In this document: one piece after another, positions 34,887-43,373 of the stretch
Layout: every line of letters starts with the position of its first letter
Position numbering within the stretch: position 1 is the first letter of the stretch
Assembly (NCBI RefSeq): GCF_028595265.1
Contig: NZ_JAQQXP010000001.1
Span: 2,914,001 to 2,978,000 of the forward strand
Source: Alteromonas gilva
GTDB lineage: Bacteria; Pseudomonadota; Gammaproteobacteria; Enterobacterales; Alteromonadaceae
Direction of reading: 5' to 3'
Length of the DNA: 64,000 bases
The notes under the pieces: generated by a model
Databases searched by the model: none
What the model was told of the DNA's origin: nothing
What the model saw: the letters and a program-made list of their open reading frames with translations, nothing else
Made by a program: the position numbers and the translations under genes

Positions 34887-35579
34887 TTATTTTGATTTCT
34901 CAGATTTGGCAGCAGGCTTATTGGCCTTCTTCATCTTTGCTTTTAATGCTTCTAACTCATCATTAATTTTATCGCCGGCTTCCAGCTCAGCAAATTCATC
35001 GTTCAATGTTTTCTTACCCAGATCATAAGACTCAACCTGAGATTCAATATCGTCTATTTTACGTTCGTATTGCTCGAAACGCCCCATGGCTTCGTCAATT
35101 TTACTGCTGTCCAGGGTTTTGCGCACTTCCAGCCTTGAAGACGCCGTTTTTTGACGCATCAGGATGGTTTTCTGGCGCGCCTTAGCATCGGCAAGCTTCT
35201 CCTGCAACTGCACGATTTCTTCCTGCAGTTTACTAATTTGTTCATCAACTGCAGTCAGTTCACCGTTAAGTACATCAGCAGCTTCCTGACTCTTTTTCTT
35301 TTCCTGCAACGCAGAGCGAGCCAGATCTTCGCGGTCTTTACTAAGTGCAAACTCCGCTTTATTTTGCCAATCGGCTGCATCCGCTTCCATTTTGCTGATT
35401 TGCACAACAATCTCTTTTTTGTGTGCAATCGTTTTTGCTGAAGAAGAACGCACTTCTACCAGTGTGTCCTCCATTTCCTGAATAATGAGACGAACCATTT
35501 TTTCAGGATCTTCGGCCTTATCCAGTAACGCATTGATATTTGAGTTCACAATGTCTGTGAAACGAGAGAAGATACCCAT
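34887..35579 (-). CDS. pspA: Phage shock protein A
   Basis: A 230-residue PspA/IM30 (ESCRT-III-like) protein, almost all coiled coil. The N-terminus MGIFSRFTDIVNSNINALLD is the amphipathic membrane-binding helix, followed by AEDPEKMVRLIIQEME. It has two jobs in the family: it holds PspF inactive, and on stress it assembles on the inner membrane to keep it proton-tight. A Lys- and Ala-rich tail (KANKPAAKSEKSK) is present. It is the first gene of pspABC, behind a sigma-54 promoter and divergent from pspF. Confidence 0.96.
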   Translation of the reverse strand: MGIFSRFTDIVNSNINALLDKAEDPEKMVRLIIQEMEDTLVEVRSSSAKTIAHKKEIVVQISKMEADAADWQNKAEFALSKDREDLARSALQEKKKSQEAADVLNGELTAVDEQISKLQEEIVQLQEKLADAKARQKTILMRQKTASSRLEVRKTLDSSKIDEAMGRFEQYERKIDDIESQVESYDLGKKTLNDEFAELEAGDKINDELEALKAKMKKANKPAAKSEKSK

Positions 35580-35648
35580 AATAATTTACCTCTAGCTCGT
35601 GTTAAGAATTAATTGGTGTACGTACTGATTGTACTTATTGATACTACA

Positions 35649-35665
35649 TTCAAATACCCTGCCAA
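35649..35665 (-). promoter_or_regulatory. Sigma-54 promoter of pspABC
   Basis: On the minus strand TTGGCAGGGTATTTGAA fits the -24/-12 pattern TGGCAC-N5-TTGC, with GG and TTG in place and two substitutions. It lies about 70 bp before pspA. An AT-rich stretch toward pspF could bind IHF and PspF. Confidence 0.7.
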
Positions 35666-35790
35666 CTTAACAAACCAAGTTAACGCATTGTTTTTATTGA
35701 GCAATATTTAATTTCAATTAACATTGTATTCAACAATCTATTTAATCTACACTATTAATTGGTCGATTTGGCTATTTTTTGAGGGAATTA

Positions 35791-36894
35791 ATGAGTCGGT
35801 TTCGCCAGCAAGACAATTTACTAGGCCAGGCCAATAGCTTTCTTGAAGTGTTGGAACAGGTTTCACAAATAGCGCCGCTAAATAAGCCGGTACTCATCAT
35901 AGGTGAACGAGGTACAGGTAAAGAGCTAATTGCCGCCCGGTTACATTTTTTATCGAAACGCTGGGATCAAAACTACGTTAAGCTCAACTGTGCAGCGTTA
36001 AATGAAAACTTGCTGGAAAGTGAGCTGTTCGGCTATGAGGCCGGTGCATTTACTGGTGCCGGAAAACGCCGTGAAGGCCGGTTCGAACTGGCTCACGACG
36101 GTACCCTGTTTCTCGATGAGCTTGCTAATACCTCGGGGTTAATTCAGGAAAAGTTACTGCGGGTTATCGAATACGGCGAATTTGAGCGCGTGGGCGGTAA
36201 CAAAACACTGAAAGTGGATGTTCGCCTGGTGGCGGCAACCAACGAGGATCTGCCCGCACTGGCCGACAGCGGCGAGTTCAGAGCAGACTTACTTGACCGT
36301 TTGGCCTTTGACGTAATTACGATCCCGCCGCTGCGGGAACGTCAGGAAGATATTCTGCTGTTAGCAGAGACCTTTGCCATTAATATGGCCCGTGAACTGG
36401 AAATGGAGCTCTTCAGTGGCTTTACCGAAAAAGCCAAGCGAATTCTGTTGGACTATGACTGGCCAGGGAATATTCGAGAGCTTAAAAACGTGGTGGAACG
36501 CGCGGTTTATCGCTGCAATAATCCTCACTTGCCGGTGCACGAAATAAACCTCGATCCTTTTGAGTCTGCATTTCGGCCCAAAGGCAGGATTAAAACACAG
36601 GATCGCATCAGCACCAGTAAAGAGACTGTTGTAAAGGCGGCTGAACCAGCTTCGACACCACCAGCTACAGAACCTGAAATAGCACAACCACCAGCGGTAA
36701 AAGCAGCGGAATATCCTCTTGATTTAAAAAATCTATCGCAACAATATGAGATCGAACTGATCCAGCAGGCACTGGCAGACAGCCAGTACAACCAGAAAAA
36801 AACCGCCGAAAAACTCAGCCTTACCTATCACCAGCTGCGCGGTTATTTAAAAAAATATAACCTGCTCGACTCAGCCGCGCCCGAGGAACTATAA
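35791..36894 (+). CDS. pspF: PspF sigma-54 activator of the psp operon
   Basis: A 367-residue bacterial enhancer-binding protein. It has no receiver domain and starts straight with the AAA+ module: Walker A GERGTGKEL (about residues 39-47), the GAFTGA loop in EAGAFTGAGKRREGRFE (about 90), and Walker B TLFLDEL. A Pro/Ala-rich linker (about 270-310) leads to a Fis-type helix-turn-helix at the C-terminus. E. coli PspF is 325 residues; the extra length is mostly linker. The ATG at 35791 has GAGGGA upstream. It runs directly into sapA (2-base gap). Confidence 0.95.
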   Translation: MSRFRQQDNLLGQANSFLEVLEQVSQIAPLNKPVLIIGERGTGKELIAARLHFLSKRWDQNYVKLNCAALNENLLESELFGYEAGAFTGAGKRREGRFELAHDGTLFLDELANTSGLIQEKLLRVIEYGEFERVGGNKTLKVDVRLVAATNEDLPALADSGEFRADLLDRLAFDVITIPPLRERQEDILLLAETFAINMARELEMELFSGFTEKAKRILLDYDWPGNIRELKNVVERAVYRCNNPHLPVHEINLDPFESAFRPKGRIKTQDRISTSKETVVKAAEPASTPPATEPEIAQPPAVKAAEYPLDLKNLSQQYEIELIQQALADSQYNQKKTAEKLSLTYHQLRGYLKKYNLLDSAAPEEL

Positions 36895-36896
36895 CA

Positions 36897-38516
36897 ATGC
36901 TCAACCGGTTTGCATGGCCTGTTACAACAGCCGTGGTTATGGCCATACTCAGCGGTTGCTCGCCTCAAAAATACAGTACCAATATTGACGAGGGATTAGT
37001 CTATTGCTCGGAAAGCGATCCGATATCAATGAACCCTCAGTTAGATACCTCTACCACCACAGCCGATGCAACTGCCCACCAAATTTACAATCGACTACTG
37101 GAGTTTGATACCGAAACCGGTCGTATCCGCCCTTCGTTAGCAAGCAGTTGGTTAATTAGCGAGGACGGGCTGGTTTATAGTTTTGAGCTGCGCCAGGATG
37201 TGCAGTTTCATCATACCGCTTACTTCACACCAAGCCGCCCTTTTAACGCTGATGATGTGCTGTTTTCGTTTAATCGGTGGCGATTGCCCGAACACCGGTT
37301 TCATTCGGTTTCTGGCGGGTATTACCCCTATTTTGAGAGTTTGGGACTGGCCGAAAACATTGCAGATATTGAAAAAATTAATGCCCATCGCGTTGAAATC
37401 AGGCTACATCAACGCGATAGCTCGTTTCTGGCAAATATCGCCAGCGATTTTTCGGTTATCTTATCAGCAGAGTATGGTGATACGCTCATGTCTGAAGGTC
37501 TACCGGAACAAATCGATGAACTACCGATAGGCACAGGCCCGTTTCAATATTCTGATTACAAACAAAACCATTATATTCGTTATGACGTGAATCCGGCCTA
37601 CTGGCAAACCGTGCCATCCCATTCTCTGATTTTTGACATTACGCCTAAAAGCTCAATGCGATTGGCAAAACTCATGACTGGCGAATGTGACGCTGTGGCC
37701 TTCCCCGCCCGGGTCGATCACCCGATCATCCGTGAGCGCGAAGATTTAGTATTAGCCGAAAAAGCAGGCCTTAACATTGGGTTCTGGGCGTTTAATACGC
37801 AACGCGCCCCCTTTGACAACCCGCTTGTACGTAAAGCCCTGGCGCATGCAATCGATAAGAACACCTTGCTTGAGGCTGTTTACTTCGACAGTGCAATCCG
37901 GGCTAAATCTTTATTACCAGAAGCCAGCTGGGCCTATCAACCCGATGCCAGTGACACAGGGTACAATCCGGTATTGGCGCGTAAAATGCTCGATGAAGCG
38001 GGCATAAAACCTGGCTTTACTTTTTCAATCTGGGCTATTCCTGTTGAGCGGGCCTATAATCCTAATGCGCAAAAAATGGCTGAACTGATCCAGCGTTATC
38101 TCGCTGAGATTGACGTTGAGGTGAATATTGTAAGTTACGACTGGTCAACGTTTCGCCGGCAATTGCGCCAGGGCAACCATGACTCAGTATTAATCGGTTG
38201 GTCAGCCGATAATGGCGATCCTGACAACTTTTACCGGCCATTATTGAGTTGTGATGCGATACCTTCTGGCACTAATCGCGCGCGTTGGTGCAATCGAGCC
38301 TACGATGATATTCTCGATCGTGCCTTACAAACCGAAAATATCGATATTCGCAAGGCATTGTATCTGCAAGCCAATGAATTAATCTTCGATAAGATGCCAC
38401 TGGTACCCATTGCTCATGCGTTCCGTTATCAGGCATATCGTGAAGAATTATCCGGCATGGTCATTAACCCCTATGGCGGCGTCAGATTAGGTGGAGTGAC
38501 AATAGCTCGTGATTAG
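36897..38516 (+). CDS. sapA: SapA, peptide ABC transporter substrate-binding lipoprotein
   Basis: A 539-residue family 5 extracellular solute-binding protein. The signal sequence ends in a lipobox (AILSGC, Cys at residue 22), so it is predicted to be a lipoprotein; E. coli SapA has an ordinary signal peptide. The SBP_bac_5 core starts with EGLVYCSESDPISMNPQLD. In enterics SapABCDF is linked to antimicrobial-peptide resistance, potassium uptake and putrescine export. The ATG is two bases past the pspF stop, with GAGGAAC in the pspF 3' end, so it belongs to the pspF operon. Confidence 0.93.
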   Translation: MLNRFAWPVTTAVVMAILSGCSPQKYSTNIDEGLVYCSESDPISMNPQLDTSTTTADATAHQIYNRLLEFDTETGRIRPSLASSWLISEDGLVYSFELRQDVQFHHTAYFTPSRPFNADDVLFSFNRWRLPEHRFHSVSGGYYPYFESLGLAENIADIEKINAHRVEIRLHQRDSSFLANIASDFSVILSAEYGDTLMSEGLPEQIDELPIGTGPFQYSDYKQNHYIRYDVNPAYWQTVPSHSLIFDITPKSSMRLAKLMTGECDAVAFPARVDHPIIREREDLVLAEKAGLNIGFWAFNTQRAPFDNPLVRKALAHAIDKNTLLEAVYFDSAIRAKSLLPEASWAYQPDASDTGYNPVLARKMLDEAGIKPGFTFSIWAIPVERAYNPNAQKMAELIQRYLAEIDVEVNIVSYDWSTFRRQLRQGNHDSVLIGWSADNGDPDNFYRPLLSCDAIPSGTNRARWCNRAYDDILDRALQTENIDIRKALYLQANELIFDKMPLVPIAHAFRYQAYREELSGMVINPYGGVRLGGVTIARD

Positions 38517-39540
38517 AATCCTGCTGCGCTACTTAATTTTATTTAGTCTGACGTTTCTGACGCTCAGCGCATTGTCTTTTTCACTGATTTACTTATTCCC
38601 AGCCGATCCTATCACTACATTGACCGGCATTACTGCGCAAAATAGCGTACAACATGAAGTATTGGTGAAGCAGTACCACCTTAACGACACCTATTTGGTG
38701 CAGTTTGGCCATTATCTCGGCGAGCTGTTTAACGGCAACTGGGGCGTCAGCTTATTTTCCGGCGAGCCATTGTTAGACGAAATCATGCAGGCCTTACCTG
38801 CCACCATAGAACTCAGCTCCTACGCTATGTTCATTGTGCTGGTAGTTGGGATCCCCCTGGGTTGCTACAGTGGCTTAAAAGCCTATACAGGCTCCGATTA
38901 CACCATAAATTCGCTCAGTGTAATGGTTAACTCAATCCCGGTTGTGTGGCTGGCCGTGCTGTTCATTTTAACCTTTAGCCTGCAGTTTGGCTGGTTACCC
39001 CTGTCGGGCAGAATTAACTTGCTGTTTAATATTCCTAACCAGACCGGCTTTCTGTTTGTCGATATTTTACTGACCGACAATATCGACAGAGCCAGAGCCT
39101 TACAGGATGCCTTTTTGCACCTTATTTTGCCGACCCTGTCCGTGGCGTTTATTTCTACCGCATCCATGGTTCGCATTACGCGACGTTCTATTATCGATGT
39201 ACTTACTCAGCCTTATATTATTGCTGCCCGTTCAAAAGGGTTAACCAGCCGACAAATATTTTTCCGCCATGTGCTACGCAATGCGCTATTGCCAGCGCTG
39301 CCGTTAATGGCGATGCAAATTACCACCTTAATCACCAATGCAATGATAGTGGAAACCATGTTTTCCTGGCCAGGCATAGGCAGTTGGCTGATTCAGGCAA
39401 TTTATCAGCGTGATTATTCAGCGCTGCGAATGGGTATGCTCGCGGTATCAACCTTAGTTGTCATGATCACCATTGCCATTGATCTATTTAATCGCTTAAT
39501 CGATCCAAGCAGGGAAAAGTACGAAAGTGTCACGATTTAG
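38509..39540 (+). CDS. sapB: SapB, ABC transporter permease
   Basis: A 343-residue inner-membrane permease of the DppB/OppB family with about six membrane helices. The EAA-loop region reads IIAARSKGLTSRQIFFRHVL near residue 240, the site that docks to the ATPases. The GTG start overlaps the sapA stop by eight bases. It forms the channel with SapC. Length is close to E. coli SapB (321). Confidence 0.93.
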   Translation: MIRILLRYLILFSLTFLTLSALSFSLIYLFPADPITTLTGITAQNSVQHEVLVKQYHLNDTYLVQFGHYLGELFNGNWGVSLFSGEPLLDEIMQALPATIELSSYAMFIVLVVGIPLGCYSGLKAYTGSDYTINSLSVMVNSIPVVWLAVLFILTFSLQFGWLPLSGRINLLFNIPNQTGFLFVDILLTDNIDRARALQDAFLHLILPTLSVAFISTASMVRITRRSIIDVLTQPYIIAARSKGLTSRQIFFRHVLRNALLPALPLMAMQITTLITNAMIVETMFSWPGIGSWLIQAIYQRDYSALRMGMLAVSTLVVMITIAIDLFNRLIDPSREKYESVTI

Positions 39541-40420
39541 CCTCTACGATGATGAAGCACATCCGTCGCCCTGGCAGCAGACCTGGCAGGCGTTTAAGTC
39601 GAGCCATATTGCCCTGCTGGGTTTGGCCTTGCTCATGTTGTTTGTGTTTTTTGCCTTTTTCGCGCCATTGGTAACCCCTTACGATCCGAATTATCAGAAT
39701 ACCGAAGCCTTGTTGATTCCGCCGAGTTGGGCTGCCAATGGCTCTATTACCCATCTTTTTGGCACCGATGCCCTGGGCCGGGATTTATTTTCCCGCATCA
39801 TGTACGGATGCCGAGTCACTTTTGGTACCAGTCTGTTAGTGGTTATTATAGCGATGGTGATAGGCGTCACCATTGGCACCATCGCCGGCACCCTCAGAGG
39901 CGTGCGCTCAAGCATTATTAATCACTTACTCGACGCATTGATGGCCATTCCCACGCTGCTCATCGCTATTATCATCGTCGGTATTTTAGGCAGTGGTCTG
40001 GTGAACAGCATGTGGGCGATTACCCTGGCGTTGATTCCGCAGTTTATTCATCACACGCGGTCCTTTGTTCGTGGTGAAATGAAAAAAGACTATATACAAT
40101 CCTCGACACTCGATGGCGCCAATCACTGGCAGGTGTTTTATCACTCAATTTTACCCAACATGATCGAAATGCTGGTTGTACAGGGCACTTTGGCGCTGTC
40201 GGTTGCCATTCTTGATATCAGCGCTCTGGGCTTTTTAAACCTCGGCGCTCAGCCGCCGCTGCCAGAGCTCGGTGCTATTCTTGCGACCGGTCTTGATGCC
40301 GGCTATTTGGCCCCCTGGAATGTGGCGATACCTGGGATTACGATTTTCTTAATGGTACTCTCCATTACTATCGTCGGTGACGGGCTTCGCTCCGCGCTTA
40401 GAAAACGGGTAAATCGCTAA
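39527..40420 (+). CDS. sapC: SapC, ABC transporter permease
   Basis: A 297-residue permease of the DppC/OppC family, with an N-terminal OppC_N segment and about six helices. The cytoplasmic EAA loop is MKKDYIQSSTLDGANHWQVF near residue 185. It starts with GTG and overlaps sapB by 14 bases. It pairs with SapB. Length matches E. coli SapC (296). Confidence 0.93.
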   Translation: MSRFSLYDDEAHPSPWQQTWQAFKSSHIALLGLALLMLFVFFAFFAPLVTPYDPNYQNTEALLIPPSWAANGSITHLFGTDALGRDLFSRIMYGCRVTFGTSLLVVIIAMVIGVTIGTIAGTLRGVRSSIINHLLDALMAIPTLLIAIIIVGILGSGLVNSMWAITLALIPQFIHHTRSFVRGEMKKDYIQSSTLDGANHWQVFYHSILPNMIEMLVVQGTLALSVAILDISALGFLNLGAQPPLPELGAILATGLDAGYLAPWNVAIPGITIFLMVLSITIVGDGLRSALRKRVNR

Positions 40421-41415
40421 TGCCATTGCTGGATATTAAAAATCTGACCCTCGAAATTAACACCGGAACCCAATCAATCAAAGCATTGGATAAAATCAAT
40501 CTTACGGTTAATTCGGGTGAAATTCGTGCGCTGGTTGGCGAATCCGGCTCGGGAAAAAGCCTAATCGTTCAGGCGATTGCTGGTGCAACACCGCCAAATT
40601 GGACCATTACTGCTGACCGCATGAGTTGGAATGGCAACAATTTGCTGTCTATGTCAGAGCAACAACGGCGGCAAATTCTACGTAAAGACATTGGCGTGGT
40701 GTTTCAGAATGCGCTGGCGTCTCTGGATCCATCCGTCACCCTGGGTGAGCAATTAGAAGAGTCGTTACCCGACCAGCTGGTTGAAGGAAACTGGTTCTGG
40801 CAGCGCAAACAATCTCGGCGCAAGGTGGTGATAAATACGGTCCACAAAGTAGGTATCAAAGATCATGAGCACTACCTGCGGGCCTACCCACACCAAATTC
40901 CTACCGATATAGGGCAAAAGCTGATGCTGGCAATGGCGTTAATCAGCCAGCCTAAAATGCTCATCGCCGATGATCCGACCCGGGGCATGGAAACCACCAC
41001 CAAGGTGCAGGTATTAAAATTATTGTCCCGCCTTAACCAGACACGATCGCTGGGGATTTTATTTGTCAGCCACGATTTATTAGCCATTGCCAGCATGTCA
41101 GACACCATGACCGTGCTGTACTGTGGGCAAACCGTGGAATCGGGCAGAATGAAAAATATCCGCAAGCGCCCTTTACACCCTTACACCAAAGCATTGCTCG
41201 ACAGCGCGCCAAGTTTTACCAAAGATTTGCCGCCTAAGTCTGAATTGCCAACCCTGGCCGGGACCATACCGACCTTGCAACATTTACCCATCGGCTGTCG
41301 CCTTGGCCCCCGATGCCCAAGAGCACAGCGAGACTGCGTTAACGTACCTGCCGTACGTAAAATTCACGACCACAGCTACAGCTGTCATTTTCCGTTACAC
41401 AGAGATAAGACATGA
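40420..41415 (+). CDS. sapD: SapD, ABC transporter ATP-binding protein
   Basis: A 331-residue ATPase of the DppD/OppD type. Walker A is GESGSGKS (about residues 40-47). The signature motif is degenerate (QIPTDIGQKLML in place of LSGGQ), and the Walker B end reads LIADDPT, with Asp where the catalytic Glu normally sits. The C-terminal oligopeptide-transporter extension has PIGCRLGPRCPRAQRDC, with spaced cysteines. In E. coli SapD (TrkE) also supports Trk potassium uptake, which may not need transport by SapBC. The start overlaps the sapC stop by one base. Confidence 0.93.
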   Translation: MPLLDIKNLTLEINTGTQSIKALDKINLTVNSGEIRALVGESGSGKSLIVQAIAGATPPNWTITADRMSWNGNNLLSMSEQQRRQILRKDIGVVFQNALASLDPSVTLGEQLEESLPDQLVEGNWFWQRKQSRRKVVINTVHKVGIKDHEHYLRAYPHQIPTDIGQKLMLAMALISQPKMLIADDPTRGMETTTKVQVLKLLSRLNQTRSLGILFVSHDLLAIASMSDTMTVLYCGQTVESGRMKNIRKRPLHPYTKALLDSAPSFTKDLPPKSELPTLAGTIPTLQHLPIGCRLGPRCPRAQRDCVNVPAVRKIHDHSYSCHFPLHRDKT

Positions 41416-42218
41416 GCCAGATCCTTGATGTCAGTGGTTTAACTTTTCGTCACAGCGGTAAAAAACACTGGCTTAAAAAGCCGGAGATATTCGCTTTAGG
41501 TCCCATCGATATGCAGGTGATGAAAGGCGAAACCATTGCCATCATAGGTCAAAACCGTTCTGGTAAGTCACTGCTGGCCAAGATGCTCGCCGGCGCCGTT
41601 GAACCAGACGCGGGGACTATTCGGCTACTGGAAAGAAAATACTGGTCGGTAAAGCATCGTAACGCCCGTAAAAAAGCCGATATCACTGGCATCCGGATGA
41701 TTTTTCAGCATAGCAGTGAGTCGATGAATCCGGGCATTTCAGTGGGCCAGATTCTGGATGAACCGCTACGGCTAAACTCCTCGCTGTCTGAATCGCAGCG
41801 CAAGGATCTCATTGCCGATACATTGGTAAAAGTGGGCTTACTCAGAGAGCATTTTTATTTTTACCGTCACATGCTGTCAGATGGCCAACAACAGCGTGTG
41901 TCGCTGGCGCGCGCCATATTACCTGATCCCAAGGTATTAATCGCCGATGAGCCCTTTGCCGCACTGGATCCCACCATTCGCTCGCAAACGGTCAACCTTA
42001 TTTTGCGGTTACAAAAAGAAATGGGCCTGGCCTTTGTGTTTATTTCGCATAACTTAGGTATTGTCAGGCACATTGCCGACCGGGTCATAGTGATGGATAA
42101 CGGCCAGATTATAGAAAGCGGCAAAACCGAGACCATCTTTCGATGGCCTCAGCATGAAATGACAAAAAAACTGGTGCTGTCTTATCAGTCGCTGGTCCCT
42201 CAGCAAACCTTACGCTAA
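41412..42218 (+). CDS. sapF: SapF, ABC transporter ATP-binding protein
   Basis: A 268-residue ATPase of the DppF/OppF type, the partner of SapD. Walker A is GQNRSGKSLL (about residues 46-55), the signature is LSDGQQQRVSLARA, and Walker B LIADEPF keeps the catalytic Glu. So the SapD-SapF pair has one canonical and one degenerate composite site. It overlaps sapD by four bases (ATGA) and ends the pspF-sap operon, convergent with oadB and with no clear terminator in the 18-bp gap. Confidence 0.93.
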   Translation: MSQILDVSGLTFRHSGKKHWLKKPEIFALGPIDMQVMKGETIAIIGQNRSGKSLLAKMLAGAVEPDAGTIRLLERKYWSVKHRNARKKADITGIRMIFQHSSESMNPGISVGQILDEPLRLNSSLSESQRKDLIADTLVKVGLLREHFYFYRHMLSDGQQQRVSLARAILPDPKVLIADEPFAALDPTIRSQTVNLILRLQKEMGLAFVFISHNLGIVRHIADRVIVMDNGQIIESGKTETIFRWPQHEMTKKLVLSYQSLVPQQTLR

Positions 42219-42236
42219 GCGCGCGATAGGGGTTAG

Positions 42237-43367
42237 CTAGCCTACCAGCGCTAACAACACACCGGCAGCAACCGCTGATCCCAGAACACCAGCGACGTTA
42301 GGGCCCATAGCATGCATCAGCAGGAAGTTATGCGGATTCGCCTCCAGGCCAACTTTATTCACCACCCGTGCAGCCATCGGTACCGCAGAGACACCTGCCG
42401 CGCCAATAAGCGGATTAATTGTGCCGCCACTGGCCTTGCTCATGGCTTTTGCCATCAGCACCCCGGTGGCCGTACCAATCGCAAAGGCCACTGCGCCTAA
42501 ACCTAAAATCCCCAGAGTTTCAACAGTCAGAAATTTATCGGCGGATAACTTAGAGCCCACGGCCAGACCGAGGAAAATCGTAACAATGTTAATCAGTTCG
42601 TTCTGCGCGGTCTTGCTTAAGCGCTCAACAACCCCGCACTCCTTCATTAAATTACCAAAGCAGAACATACCCACCAATGGTGTGGCTGATGGCAAAAACA
42701 GAATGGTTAAAAACAGCACCGCCAGCGGGAACAGGATTTTTTCTTTCGCTGACACATGGCGCAGTTGGGCCATTTCAATTTTGCGTTCTTCAGGCGTGGT
42801 GAGGGCCTTCATAATAGGCGGCTGAATAATCGGTACTAAGGCCATATAGGAATAGGCAGCAACGGCTATCGCACCGAGTAGTTCCGGGGCCAGACGTGAG
42901 GCTAAAAATATAGCCGTTGGCCCATCAGCGCCGCCGATAATGGCAATCGCAGACGCATCTTTAAGGCTAAAATCAAAGCCCGGGATCACATTCAGCGCGA
43001 TTGCCCCGAACAACGTGGCAAAGATACCAAACTGCGCCGCTGCGCCCAGCAAAAGCATACGCGGATTGGCAATCAAAGCGCCAAAATCGGTCATTGCCCC
43101 TACGCCCATAAAAATGAGCAACGGAAATACGCCGGTATCAATGCCAACTTCATAGATGTAATACAACATGCCGCCCGGTTCACTAAAGCCCGCCAGCGGG
43201 ATATTGGTGAGAATGGCGCCAAACCCGATCGGAAATAACAGCAGTGGCTCAAACTTTTTGACAATGGCCAGGTACAGCAACAATGCCCCAACGGCCATCA
43301 TAATCACCTGGCCCGACTCAAAATGGGCCAGCGCCGTGCTGTCCCATAAAATAGCTAATTGTTCCAT
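42237..43367 (-). CDS. oadB: Oxaloacetate decarboxylase beta subunit (sodium pump)
   Basis: A 376-residue, very hydrophobic membrane protein with about nine to eleven helices. Conserved segments IAIIGGADGPTAIFLAS and SKLSADKF match OadB/GcdB/MmdB. It decarboxylates the carboxybiotin carried by OadA and couples this to Na+ export. It is the last gene of oadGAB. Sodium-pumping decarboxylases are common in marine and enteric gammaproteobacteria. Confidence 0.95.
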   Translation of the reverse strand: MEQLAILWDSTALAHFESGQVIMMAVGALLLYLAIVKKFEPLLLFPIGFGAILTNIPLAGFSEPGGMLYYIYEVGIDTGVFPLLIFMGVGAMTDFGALIANPRMLLLGAAAQFGIFATLFGAIALNVIPGFDFSLKDASAIAIIGGADGPTAIFLASRLAPELLGAIAVAAYSYMALVPIIQPPIMKALTTPEERKIEMAQLRHVSAKEKILFPLAVLFLTILFLPSATPLVGMFCFGNLMKECGVVERLSKTAQNELINIVTIFLGLAVGSKLSADKFLTVETLGILGLGAVAFAIGTATGVLMAKAMSKASGGTINPLIGAAGVSAVPMAARVVNKVGLEANPHNFLLMHAMGPNVAGVLGSAVAAGVLLALVG

Positions 43368-43373
43368 TGGCCG

